A stretch of DNA of 64,000 nt. Origin: Methanococcus vannielii SB (GTDB taxonomy: Archaea > AGJL01 > Methanococci > Methanococcales > Methanococcaceae). Made by a program: the position numbers and the translations under genes. The notes under the pieces are model-generated. The model made no database searches. It was given only the letters and a program-made list of their open reading frames with translations, and was not told the origin of the DNA. Of the stretch, positions 35,845-44,396 are shown in pieces (position 1 is the first letter of the stretch; every line of letters starts with the position of its first letter). The stretch is taken from NCBI RefSeq assembly GCF_000017165.1, contig NC_009634.1, positions 1,472,552-1,536,551 on the forward strand, in the 5' to 3' direction.

Positions 35845-36645
35845 ATGAACATATTTGTAAAATTTTTAATGGTAATAATGGTGTTATTTTCAGGATGTAT
35901 TGATACGAACGATAATTCTGTTTTGGAAGTTAATTCAGAACAATTTTCAGATGTTTTATATCAGGTATCTACGATAAATGCGTTGATGGAAGGCCTTTAT
36001 GATGGATTTATTCCTGTAAGTGATCTTTTAACCCATGGAGATTTTGGAATAGGGACTTTTGATAAACTCGACGGAGAAATGGTTGTTTTAGATGGAATAT
36101 GTTACCAAATTAAGGCAGATGGTGTAGCGTACACTGTTGAAAATGTAACAACTCCTTTTGCGGTAGTTACCTGGTTTGAAAACGATGAAACGTATTATTT
36201 AAATGATATGAATATTTCAGAGTTTGAATCATACTTTGAATCTAAATTCCCTTCAAAAAACATGATTTATGCAGTGAAATTAACAGGAAATTTCTCAAAA
36301 ATAAAAACAAGAAGTGTTTCACCCCAAGAAAAAACTTACGAAAAACTTGCAGATGTTGTAAAAAATCAGTCAATATTTGAATTTGAAAATGTTTCTGGAA
36401 CTTGTGTTGGGTTTTGGATTCCCGATTTCATGTCTGGTTTAAATGTTCCTTTGTACCACTTACATTTCATAACTGATGATAGGACTGCAGGAGGTCACAT
36501 TCTTGATTTTGAAATAAATTCTGTTGAAGCTTCATTTGATATAACACCAGAATTTTATGTGATATTGCCAACTTCTGAAGAATATTATGGCATGGAATTT
36601 TCAGATAATCTTGAAAATGATATAAAAATCGTAGAAAAACAATAA
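35845..36645 (+). CDS. Alpha-acetolactate decarboxylase, predicted lipoprotein
   Basis: About 266 residues. A lipoprotein signal (KFLMVIMVLFSGC, lipobox LFSG-Cys) opens the protein; the start is the ATG after GGTGATTACT. The enzyme domain follows: ALMEGLYDGFIPVSDLLTHGDFGIGTFD, MVVLDGICYQI, and the zinc-binding YHLHFITDDRTAGGH (His-x-His and the later His), all typical of BudA. It decarboxylates acetolactate to acetoin. An exported form is odd because acetolactate is made inside the cell for valine synthesis. Confidence 0.9.
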   Translation: MNIFVKFLMVIMVLFSGCIDTNDNSVLEVNSEQFSDVLYQVSTINALMEGLYDGFIPVSDLLTHGDFGIGTFDKLDGEMVVLDGICYQIKADGVAYTVENVTTPFAVVTWFENDETYYLNDMNISEFESYFESKFPSKNMIYAVKLTGNFSKIKTRSVSPQEKTYEKLADVVKNQSIFEFENVSGTCVGFWIPDFMSGLNVPLYHLHFITDDRTAGGHILDFEINSVEASFDITPEFYVILPTSEEYYGMEFSDNLENDIKIVEKQ

Positions 36646-36746
36646 ATCTTTTTTAAACCTTTTTTAGTAAATTCAGGTAAACATGCAAAAATATATCATT
36701 TCTCAAAATCATAAAATTAAACATGGATATTTTTGAGGGTGAGATA

Positions 36747-37319
36747 TTGAAAGTAGTTGCATTTAATGGCAGTCCAAGATTGGACGGAAATACTTCAATT
36801 TTAATTGAAAAAGTTCTAAAGGAACTTAAAAATGAGGGAATTAAAACAGAGCACGTACACGTTGCAAGAGAAAAAATGCGAGGATGTACGGCATGTTATA
36901 AATGTTTTGAAACAAAAGATAACAAATGTGTCATACTTGGAGATATTTTAAACAGTTTTATTGAAAAAATGGTTGAATCAGATGGAATAATCCTTGGCTC
37001 CCCAACTTATTTTACGGATGTCACTACTGAAATGAAGGCATTAATTGATAGGGCAGGATTTGTTGCAAAAGCAAATGGAGATATATTAAAAAGAAAAATT
37101 GGTGCCGCAGTTGTTTCTTTTAGGCGAGCAGGTTCTATTCATACATTTGATACTTTAAACCACTTTTTTTCAATAAATCAAATGATAACGGTTAATTCAA
37201 GCTATTGGAATGTTGGAATGGGCCTTAAAAAGGGCGAAGTAAATAACGATTCTGAAGGACTTCACACGATGGAAGTATTGGGACAAAATATGGCGTGGGT
37301 TTTGAATAAACTTAAATAA
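36747..37319 (+). CDS. Flavodoxin-fold NADPH-dependent FMN reductase / iron-sulfur flavoprotein-like
   Basis: About 190 residues from a TTG preceded by GGTGAGATA. LKVVAFNGSPRLDGNTS is the FMN-phosphate loop, ILGSPTYFTDVT the second flavin loop. The cysteines GCTACYKCFETKDNKC (C-x2-C-x2-C-xn-C) match the compact motif of iron-sulfur flavoproteins (Isf), which bind a 4Fe-4S cluster and transfer electrons in methanogens. A role as a redox carrier or detoxification reductase is possible. Confidence 0.85.
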   Translation: MKVVAFNGSPRLDGNTSILIEKVLKELKNEGIKTEHVHVAREKMRGCTACYKCFETKDNKCVILGDILNSFIEKMVESDGIILGSPTYFTDVTTEMKALIDRAGFVAKANGDILKRKIGAAVVSFRRAGSIHTFDTLNHFFSINQMITVNSSYWNVGMGLKKGEVNNDSEGLHTMEVLGQNMAWVLNKLK

Positions 37320-37415
37320 CGTTTAAAATAACATTGAATTTGAAAATCTAAAAATTTATATTTACTGAACTACTTTTATTTTTAAATTCATTTAAAATTT
37401 AAACATTTTTAGAAA

Positions 37416-37504
37416 AGCAGGAAAATATATCTACCTTTGGAAAACCCAGTTTTCATAGATTCCGAACGGATACTCAAAAAGGCCGCCTTGTAGGTAGAAC
37501 TGCT
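37416..37504. ncRNA. Structured candidate ncRNA, strand uncertain (minus favoured)
   Basis: A GC-richer island between two convergent genes. Closing stems AGCAG/CTGCT (37416-37420 with 37500-37504) and CTACCT/AGGTAG (37431-37436 with 37492-37497) enclose three local hairpins: GAAAAC-CCA-GTTTTC (37440-37454), TCC-GAAC-GGA (37461-37470) and AAGG-CCG-CCTT (37479-37489). Together they make a multi-branched junction. On the minus strand a strong TATA-like TATATATAAT (37551-37560) lies upstream and T-rich sequence follows, so minus is favoured. No known family is recognised; an H/ACA-type guide RNA is one possibility because AUA directly follows the lower stem on that strand. Confidence 0.45.
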
Positions 37505-37550
37505 AAATACAGTATCATTAAAATCAACTGCAAAATAAATTAGTCTTGTT

Positions 37551-37560
37551 ATTATATATA
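37551..37560 (-). promoter_or_regulatory. TATA box for the candidate ncRNA
   Basis: Minus-strand TATATATAAT. It would place a start near 37525, just before the structured element, and no protein gene on this strand begins nearby, which argues that it serves an RNA gene. Confidence 0.45.
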
Positions 37561-37566
37561 GTTATT

Positions 37567-38859
37567 TTAACCTAAATTTCCAGTAAATTCCCTAGTTACA
37601 ATCGTTGCATAATTTCCCCGCTCTAATTTAAAGCTTAAAGTAAGCACTTTTTCCTTAAATTCGCTTTTAAAGTCGTAAACTGGGGTAATTAATTTTCGTC
37701 TTGTCCCATAGAAATTTCCAAAATCTTCTATTTTAAATTTTTTTAAGTCAATGTTTTCACGATTAAATATTTCTTTTTCAATTTCGCCCTGAATTCCTTT
37801 ACCAAATTCTGTATTGTAACCAATTAATGCCCCAGTTGGTATATTATCTTCTAAAATATCTCCCGTAAGTGGTTCAAATCCAAAGTTATACCTTTCATTT
37901 ACCATTTCATTAAAAAGATATGCTTGGTAAGCATTTACAAACATACTATTTAATTGCGGAGGAAGTGCGGTAAACGCCATTTTAAAGTCCTTATATTTAA
38001 AATACTGTTGAATTAATCTTTTTTCATATTCATTTCCTTTGGAAAATAGTTTTAATGCGCCCTTAAAATTTCCTGAATCAACAAGTTCCCGTGCCTCCTT
38101 TTCATCACCCGTTTCACTTATTGGGGTTCCGCAGTATGTGTAAAATGCACTTTCAAAATCTCTCTCATATATAAATTTTCCAACTATATGGGTAATAGGC
38201 CTTTTAAGCCCAAAACGCTGTATTCCAAAATAATTTAAAACATGGTCAAGTTTAAGATCTGAAAGGTTTTCTAATTCCATATATTTTTTTTCAATATCTC
38301 TTATGTTTATCGTAAACCGGTTTCCAAAGAGGTCCCCCATTCTAAGCTTTTTATTAGACTTTTGAATATCTTTTATTATTATTTCAGGAATTTTAACGCT
38401 TTCAAGCTGTTCTTTTTTAAGCCCAAAACATCCCATTCTCTGAGTAGTTACTGCAAATTTGTCTTTTGTTCCAGCAAATCCAAAATTTTTCCGTTTAGTT
38501 TTAGTCGCCCTTACAATTGCACTTAATGCATCCATAGTGTTCCAATTTCGTTTTTCAAGGGTAAAATGGATAAATGAACCGTTCCAAGGAGTTTCATCTA
38601 AAAAATCAATTTCTTTTCCAACTTCTAAAACTGTTCCATCAGGCATTATTTCTTCTACAATAAAGTCTTCAGGATATTTTTTTAAAGTTCCCCCAAATCT
38701 ATTCGTTTTAAGTATATATTTTTCAATATTTAACGGCATTTCTTTTAGTTTACCATCTATTTTATTTTTTCTAAATTTTAAGGATATATTTTTTCTAAAA
38801 TCCGACATAATATCATTAGTTTCTTTTTTTCTTGCTTCCTGAATAAATTTAAAGTTCAT
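37567..38859 (-). CDS. truD: tRNA pseudouridine synthase TruD
   Basis: 430 residues. GFAGTKDKFAVTTQRMG (about 134-150) holds the catalytic Asp, and NYFGIQRFG (about 209-217) is the family hallmark, followed by the inserted TRUD domain. It makes pseudouridine 13 (and 35 in archaeal cases) in tRNA. The N-terminus is about 40 residues longer than I expect before the first conserved block (KYILKTNRFGGTLKKYPEDF), so a later start is conceivable; only the first ATG has a GGGAAG site near it. Confidence 0.93.
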   Translation of the reverse strand: MNFKFIQEARKKETNDIMSDFRKNISLKFRKNKIDGKLKEMPLNIEKYILKTNRFGGTLKKYPEDFIVEEIMPDGTVLEVGKEIDFLDETPWNGSFIHFTLEKRNWNTMDALSAIVRATKTKRKNFGFAGTKDKFAVTTQRMGCFGLKKEQLESVKIPEIIIKDIQKSNKKLRMGDLFGNRFTINIRDIEKKYMELENLSDLKLDHVLNYFGIQRFGLKRPITHIVGKFIYERDFESAFYTYCGTPISETGDEKEARELVDSGNFKGALKLFSKGNEYEKRLIQQYFKYKDFKMAFTALPPQLNSMFVNAYQAYLFNEMVNERYNFGFEPLTGDILEDNIPTGALIGYNTEFGKGIQGEIEKEIFNRENIDLKKFKIEDFGNFYGTRRKLITPVYDFKSEFKEKVLTLSFKLERGNYATIVTREFTGNLG

Positions 38860-38971
38860 GCTACTTCCCCGTTTAAAATTAGTTTTATATAACTTGATTA
38901 CTATGTTTACATAAAAAAGTATTTAGTAATGCCTCTATTTTACTATGTCCTACCGATTTTAAGTGATAATT

Positions 38972-40255
38972 ATGTACATTGGAATTGATGATACAGATAG
39001 CCTAGAAAACTACTGCACAACATATATTGGAACAATATTGATGGAAGAACTTCAAAAAAACTATGTATTGGATATCCCTAAATTAATACGAATGAACCCG
39101 ATGGTAAAATATAAAACAAGGGGAAATGGAGGGATTTCCTTACACATAGTTGAAAAAAATAATGAACTTTCAGATTCTGATATTAATATAATAAAAAAAA
39201 CAGTTGTAAAAACAGTTGAAAAATTTAGTGATTTTAAATGCGACAATACAAATCCTGGAATCGTATTTTTAAGTGAAGAAAGTTATAGTAAAAATGAAAA
39301 AAAACTTGAAAACTATTATAAATCTGTTTTATACGATATTTTATCAGTAGATTATACCGAAAAGCTTTTAAATGAAATAAATGCGGAATTTATTAAATAT
39401 AAGAACGGATATGGAATTATTGGGGCCCTTGGTGCAATTTCTTCAAAACCGCCGTTTACATATGAACTTCTAACTTATCGTGAAGAATCCGTTTGGGGAA
39501 CAAAGCGAGAAATAGACGATTTTTCAGTAGTCAATATGAATGAAAAAACTTTTCCATATACTTTTAACAATTTAGATGGAAAAAAACCAATTATTACCCC
39601 CCATACGCCATGTCCGGTATTATATGGAATTAGGGGAATTTCTAAAACTGTATTAAATAACGCTAAAAATATAATAAAATCCGAAAGAATTTTAAAATCT
39701 CAAATATTTGTCACAAATCAGGGAACTGATGCCCATTTGCGTTTTATGAAAATAAAAGATATGTACCCAGATACGGGCGTGATTTCTTACGGCCAAGTAG
39801 TCCAAAAACCAATTGAAATTACTGGTGGCCATGTTTTATTTAAAATAAAGGACGATACTGGGGAAATTAACTGTATTTCTTATGAGCCTACGAAAGAATT
39901 TAGGAATATTATTCGAAAACTTGATATTGGGGATTTAGTTGGTGTTTACGGAACTGTTCGAAAAAATCCCTTTGAAATAAATATCGAAAAATTAAAAATA
40001 GTTTCACTTAAAAAACAATACGATAAAAATAAAAAGTGCGAATGCGGCGGAACATTAAAATCAAAAGGTTTAAAAAGCGGTTACAAGTGTAATTTATGTA
40101 GTAGAAAAATTGATTATGATAAAATATCTACTTTTGAGATAAAAAGGGATATTTTTGAAGGGTTTTACGAAGTAATTCCTTCTGCAAGAAGACACCTTAG
40201 TAAACCAGTTCAACTGTACGATTTTGACTTGCAAGTAATTGATAAGTACGATTAA
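38972..40255 (+). CDS. tiaS: tRNA(Ile2) 2-agmatinylcytidine synthetase
   Basis: About 427 residues. The kinase-like catalytic start is MYIGIDDTDSLENYCTTYIG; an OB-fold (ITGGHVLFKIKDDTGEINC, about 286-304) and a C-terminal four-Cys zinc ribbon (CECGG...CNLCSRK, about 354-380) follow. TiaS attaches agmatine to C34 of the CAU anticodon so that tRNA(Ile2) reads AUA. Start is the ATG after GTGATAATT. Divergent from truD; RadB follows 133 bp later. Confidence 0.95.
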   Translation: MYIGIDDTDSLENYCTTYIGTILMEELQKNYVLDIPKLIRMNPMVKYKTRGNGGISLHIVEKNNELSDSDINIIKKTVVKTVEKFSDFKCDNTNPGIVFLSEESYSKNEKKLENYYKSVLYDILSVDYTEKLLNEINAEFIKYKNGYGIIGALGAISSKPPFTYELLTYREESVWGTKREIDDFSVVNMNEKTFPYTFNNLDGKKPIITPHTPCPVLYGIRGISKTVLNNAKNIIKSERILKSQIFVTNQGTDAHLRFMKIKDMYPDTGVISYGQVVQKPIEITGGHVLFKIKDDTGEINCISYEPTKEFRNIIRKLDIGDLVGVYGTVRKNPFEINIEKLKIVSLKKQYDKNKKCECGGTLKSKGLKSGYKCNLCSRKIDYDKISTFEIKRDIFEGFYEVIPSARRHLSKPVQLYDFDLQVIDKYD

Positions 40256-40388
40256 AAACAAATGTTTGGAAGAAATAGGTACTCCATAAACAGTTAAAAA
40301 TAATTAGTAATAGCAATATTAATTGCTAACTAAAAATAATTAATAAATACATTAAAATTTTATTTTAAGTTTAAGTTTAAGTGATTTT

Positions 40389-41030
40389 ATGCTTGAAGAA
40401 ATTTTAAATGGTAACATCGAAAAAAAGACCATAACTCAAATTTACGGGCCCCCGGGCGTTGGAAAAACTAATATATGTATAATTTCAATGATAAAAACAA
40501 TAGAGCAGGGTAAAAAGGTAGTTTATATTGATACTGAAGGAGGTTTATCTATTGAACGGGTAAAACAAATATTTAAAGAAGATTTTAACACACTACTTAA
40601 AAATATCCTACTCTATGAGCCTTCAACATTTGAAGAACAGACAAAAGTGCTTGAAAAGATACTGCTTCTTGAAAATATCGGACTTATAATTATTGACGGC
40701 ATTGTTTCACTTTACAGGCTAGAACTTTGTGACGATATAGTCGAAAACACGAAATTAAATCGTATTCTTGGAAAACAGATATCCACGCTTTTAAAAATTT
40801 CAAGAAAAAAAGATTCAGGAATATTAATTACAAATCAAGTAAAAGATTCATTATCTGGATTTGAACCTGCGGGAGGAAGACTTTTAGAATATTGGAGTAA
40901 ATCAATTATTCGTGCTGAAAAAAAGGACACGTATAGAAAACTCACGCTTGAAAAACACCGATGTTTTAAAGAAGGAGAAATTTTGAAATTCATAATTATT
41001 GAAAATGGAATTGAAATATTAAAAAATTAG
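40389..41030 (+). CDS. radB: RadB recombinase paralogue
   Basis: 213 residues, lacking the N-terminal HhH domain of RadA. Walker A is YGPPGVGKTN (about 20-29) and Walker B is LGLIIIDGIVSLYRLEL-like (IGLIIIDGIVS, about 97-107). It is a RecA-fold protein that assists archaeal recombination and repair. ATG follows GTGATTTT. The gene appears monocistronic. Confidence 0.93.
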   Translation: MLEEILNGNIEKKTITQIYGPPGVGKTNICIISMIKTIEQGKKVVYIDTEGGLSIERVKQIFKEDFNTLLKNILLYEPSTFEEQTKVLEKILLLENIGLIIIDGIVSLYRLELCDDIVENTKLNRILGKQISTLLKISRKKDSGILITNQVKDSLSGFEPAGGRLLEYWSKSIIRAEKKDTYRKLTLEKHRCFKEGEILKFIIIENGIEILKN

Positions 41031-41101
41031 TACTAGTATTATTTTAAAGGATTTTTAAAGGATTTTATATTTTATATCGTTTTTTAACCCATTTTAAAAA
41101 A

Positions 41102-41134
41102 ATTATATATACCATGTTTTACACATATGTGTAA
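41102..41134 (+). promoter_or_regulatory. TATA box with perfect palindromic operator, MJ1244-like/DUF134/atwA operon
   Basis: ATTATATATACC (41102-41112 region) is a strong TATA box. The perfect 16-bp palindrome TTACACATATGTGTAA (41119-41134) sits just after it, where it would cover the predicted transcription start. Such a position suits a dimeric repressor. The second gene of the operon encodes an HTH protein that is a natural candidate. Confidence 0.65.
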
Positions 41135-41157
41135 GTAGATTATTAACGGGGGATTTT

Positions 41158-41487
41158 ATGAAAATATTGTTAAAGCTGTTTGTAGAAAGCCAAAACCTTG
41201 GAAAAGCGATAAATGCATTATCTGAGGGGGGAATATCTGGATTTTATTTAAAAGAGTATCAGGGAATGTCTCCAAAAGATTGGAGGGGTTTTTTGCTTGC
41301 AGAAGAACCTGAAATGGCAATAAAGATTGTAAACGAATTGTCCCAAGATACTGTAGTTATAAATTCGATAGTGGGTATTGAGGGCCTTGTTAAAATAAAA
41401 GAAATGATTCGAAAGAAGCTTGAAAATGAGAAATACACATTAATAGAACTTCCCGTCTTAGGTATGGAAGTAAATTCACCTGAATAA
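41158..41487 (+). CDS. MJ1244-family protein (small alpha/beta, PII-like)
   Basis: 109 residues beginning MKILLKLFVESQNLGKAINAL. Two beta-alpha-beta halves (about 1-55 and 56-105) suggest a ferredoxin-like fold as in PII or ACT proteins, but no effector motif is seen. I recall the same gene beside DUF134 and component A2 genes in M. jannaschii, so the family name rests on memory and gene order. It leads the operon; DUF134 starts 8 bp after its stop. Confidence 0.7.
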   Translation: MKILLKLFVESQNLGKAINALSEGGISGFYLKEYQGMSPKDWRGFLLAEEPEMAIKIVNELSQDTVVINSIVGIEGLVKIKEMIRKKLENEKYTLIELPVLGMEVNSPE

Positions 41488-41495
41488 GTGATTTT

Positions 41496-41888
41496 ATGCA
41501 ATTTAGAAAAGGAAGGCCCAAAATACTTCGACTAATATCTGAAGAGCCAAAATTTAATATTTTTAAACCTGTAGGAATTCCAAAAAACGAGCTTGAATCA
41601 GTTGTTTTAACTTTAGAGGAGTTAGAGTCATTAAGGCTTGTTGATTATGTTGGACAGTCTCATGAAGATGCTGCAGACTCCATGGGAATTTCAAGAAGGG
41701 TATTTTGGAATATATTAAAATCTGCTCGAAAAAAAGTATCAGATGCCCTGATAAATGGAAAAATGATAGATATTGGTGGCGGATACTACCAGATAAGAAA
41801 ATGCAATGAACAAGAGTGTCAAGGAATGCCGTGTAGATTTGGATTATCAAACTGTTTTAAAAATAAAAATAAAGATAACGAATTGTAA
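41496..41888 (+). CDS. DUF134/UPF0251 helix-turn-helix protein
   Basis: 130 residues: a GRPKI(L/I)R start, then VVLTLEELESLRLVDYVGQSHEDAADSMGISRRVFWNIL (about 43-81), a sigma-like HTH, then a cysteine-rich end (CNEQECQGMPCRFGLSNC). This matches the UPF0251 family, which probably binds DNA and perhaps metal. As the HTH of the operon it could bind the palindrome at 41119. ATG follows GTGATTTT. Confidence 0.85.
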   Translation: MQFRKGRPKILRLISEEPKFNIFKPVGIPKNELESVVLTLEELESLRLVDYVGQSHEDAADSMGISRRVFWNILKSARKKVSDALINGKMIDIGGGYYQIRKCNEQECQGMPCRFGLSNCFKNKNKDNEL

Positions 41889-41912
41889 TTATGTATCCCT
41901 TAGGTGATAGCA

Positions 41913-43508
41913 ATGCTGCTTTTAGAAGTTAAAAATGTTTCAAAAAAGTTTGGAGATACAACTGTATTAAAAAATATAAACTTTAATTTAAATGAGGGGG
42001 AAGTTTTAGGAGTTCTTGGAAGAAGCGGTGCTGGTAAATCCGTATTACTCCATATGTTAAGAGGCATGGAAGGATATGAACCTACAACTGGCCAGATAAT
42101 TTACCACGTTTCGGTATGCCCTAGATGTGACCATGTTGATGTCCCATCAATGGTTGGAAAAAAATGTAACTGCGGAAAAGAATATATCTTAAAATCAGTA
42201 GACTTTTGGAATCAAAATGAATTTATATACCCTTTAAAGAAAAAAATTGCAATAATGCTTCAGAGAACCTTTGCACTATACGGTGAAAGGACTGTTGGGG
42301 AAAATATAATGGAATCACTTACTTCTGCAGGGTATGATGGAAAAGAAGCAACGGAATCTGCGTTAAGTCTTATAAAAATGGTAAAATTGGAGCATAGGGT
42401 TGCACATATTTCAAGAGATTTAAGTGGCGGGGAAAAACAAAGGGTAGTATTGGCAAGACAAATTGCAAAAAATCCTGTTATATTTCTTGCTGATGAACCC
42501 ACTGGAACGCTTGACCCAAAAACTGCAAAATTTGTACATTCAGCACTTACTGAAACAGTAATTAAGCATAAAATAGCAATGATAATAACTTCACACTGGC
42601 ATGAAGTTATAGAAGAACTTTCTCAAAAAGCATTATGGCTTGAAAGTGGCGAAGTAAAAATGTTTGGTGAAAGTAAAGAAGTAGTTTCTGAGTTTGTAAA
42701 AACTATTGATTCTATGAGAAAATTTGAAGATGTGGAATTAAAAGATGAAATTTTAAAAATAGAAAATGTTGAAAAAAGATATGTTTCAGTAGACCGTGGA
42801 ATTGTTAAAGCAGTTGATGGAATCGATATTTCTGTAAAAGAAAAGGAAATTTTTGGACTTGTTGGAATTAGTGGTGCGGGAAAAACAACGCTTTCAAAAA
42901 TTATTGCAGCCGTATTGCCTTCATCAAAAGGAACTTATGAATTTAGGCTAGGTGATGAATGGATAGATATGACTAAAGTTGGCCCAGCATTTAGGGGTCG
43001 TGCAAAAAGGTATGTTGGAATGTTATTTCAAGAGTACAGTCTTTACCCCCATCGTACAATACTTTACAATCTTACAGAATCAATCGGTCTTGAAATGCCT
43101 GGCGAATTTGCTAAAATGAAGGCAGAGCACACTCTCGTTTCCGTAGGTTTTGGTGAAAAAGAAGCCGAAAATATGCTCGAAAAGTATCCTAATGAGCTTA
43201 GTGTTGGTGAAAAGCATAGGGTTGCACTTGCACAAGTTTTGATACGTGAACCTCACCTTGTACTTTTGGACGAGCCTACTGGAACAATGGATCCCATAAC
43301 AAGAAATCAAGTTGCAGAATCTATTCAAAAATCAAGAAGCGAATTGGAGCAGACTTATATTATTGTTTCACATGACATGGACTTTGTTTTAAATGTTTGT
43401 GACAGAGCCGCACTTATGAGGGGCGGAAAAATCGTAAAAATGGGAAAACCTGATGAAATCATAAAAATTCTTTCACAAGAAGAAAAAGAGGAAATGCTTT
43501 CAAACTAA
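41913..43508 (+). CDS. atwA: Methyl-coenzyme M reductase activation component A2 (AtwA)
   Basis: About 531 residues with two ABC ATPase cassettes. The first has GRSGAGKSV (about 35-43) and a DLSGGEKQR signature near 170; a zinc-like insert CPRCDHVDVPSMVGKKCNCG lies between them in the first cassette. The second has GISGAGKTT (about 317-325) and LSVGEKHR. ATP-dependent A2 helps reduce the nickel of F430 in methyl-CoM reductase. Start is the ATG after GGTGATAGCA. Third gene of the palindrome-controlled operon. Confidence 0.92.
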   Translation: MLLLEVKNVSKKFGDTTVLKNINFNLNEGEVLGVLGRSGAGKSVLLHMLRGMEGYEPTTGQIIYHVSVCPRCDHVDVPSMVGKKCNCGKEYILKSVDFWNQNEFIYPLKKKIAIMLQRTFALYGERTVGENIMESLTSAGYDGKEATESALSLIKMVKLEHRVAHISRDLSGGEKQRVVLARQIAKNPVIFLADEPTGTLDPKTAKFVHSALTETVIKHKIAMIITSHWHEVIEELSQKALWLESGEVKMFGESKEVVSEFVKTIDSMRKFEDVELKDEILKIENVEKRYVSVDRGIVKAVDGIDISVKEKEIFGLVGISGAGKTTLSKIIAAVLPSSKGTYEFRLGDEWIDMTKVGPAFRGRAKRYVGMLFQEYSLYPHRTILYNLTESIGLEMPGEFAKMKAEHTLVSVGFGEKEAENMLEKYPNELSVGEKHRVALAQVLIREPHLVLLDEPTGTMDPITRNQVAESIQKSRSELEQTYIIVSHDMDFVLNVCDRAALMRGGKIVKMGKPDEIIKILSQEEKEEMLSN

Positions 43509-43542
43509 ATTTTTTTAGTTTCAAATAAATCTTCTTAAGGAA

Positions 43543-44352
43543 TTATTCTAACATTTTTTCAATATACGATACTTCATTAACTAAAATTTCAATTTTTTCA
43601 AATTTAGATAAAGTTTTTTTATAAATTAAATCGTTTAATTCAAGATTTAACACTCCATTATATTTATATTTGTATAAAAGATCGTTTAATGGCTTTGAAA
43701 AATCTATTTTTGAACTGGATATAGGGTAGTGGTCTTTTCCATTAACTCCTGAAATATGTACATTTTTTATGTACTTATAAAGCACTTTAACAAAATCCGT
43801 TGAATCTCCCCTTGCATGTGCAAAATCAAGGGTTAAGTTTAGATTTTTAAAATTTTCAAGTGTTTTTTCCATCTCACATACTAAATAGCAGATATGGTTT
43901 ACTTTTTTTGTAGAATTTTCAAGGCATAGCGATATATCGTTTATTAAAGCATATTCTTCACACTTTTTTAAATATTCATAAAAATTTACGTATTCTTCAA
44001 GGGTTGGCACTCTTTTTGTTGGCCGTTTGCCTGCATGAATTGTAACGAACTTTGAATTTAGGAGTTTTGAAAGCTCAATTGCCCAAAGTGTTTCTTTAAG
44101 CGTTATTTCTCTTATATTTTCATTATTTGATGAAGGATTTAATTCAATATATGGGGAATGAACCGTAATATTTAACTTTGAAAGAATCTTTTTTACGTTT
44201 AAAACATAATCTAAATCATTTCGTTTTTTCCAAAATGCCGGATTTTCTGGAACAAATTCCATGTACTTTAGCCCGATATCATTATAAATATCAACTATTT
44301 CATCAAACTCATATTCCCAAAAAAACAATGAAGAGCAACCTATCTTTACCAT
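43543..44352 (-). CDS. Xylose isomerase-like TIM barrel (AP endonuclease 2 / sugar epimerase family)
   Basis: 269 residues. MVKIGCSSLFFWEYEFDEIV, the HSPYIELNPSS loop, SKFVTIHAGKR, SLCLENSTKK, LTLDFAHARGD and NVHISGVNGKDHYPI give the His/Glu/Asp metal ligands of COG1082 barrels. They act as sugar-phosphate isomerases or as endonuclease IV relatives; the sequence does not decide. It is divergent from the ADP-ribosylglycohydrolase gene with only 44 bp between starts. Confidence 0.75.
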   Translation of the reverse strand: MVKIGCSSLFFWEYEFDEIVDIYNDIGLKYMEFVPENPAFWKKRNDLDYVLNVKKILSKLNITVHSPYIELNPSSNNENIREITLKETLWAIELSKLLNSKFVTIHAGKRPTKRVPTLEEYVNFYEYLKKCEEYALINDISLCLENSTKKVNHICYLVCEMEKTLENFKNLNLTLDFAHARGDSTDFVKVLYKYIKNVHISGVNGKDHYPISSSKIDFSKPLNDLLYKYKYNGVLNLELNDLIYKKTLSKFEKIEILVNEVSYIEKMLE

Positions 44353-44396
44353 GCTTTTTAATATTTTTATTTACATATAAAAAATTGAGGGATAAA

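Noticed and set aside
44178-44396. N-terminal extension of the ADP-ribosylglycohydrolase
   Set aside because: It runs through the divergent TIM-barrel gene and its promoter; the ATG at 44397 has a GAGGG site and matches the family start.
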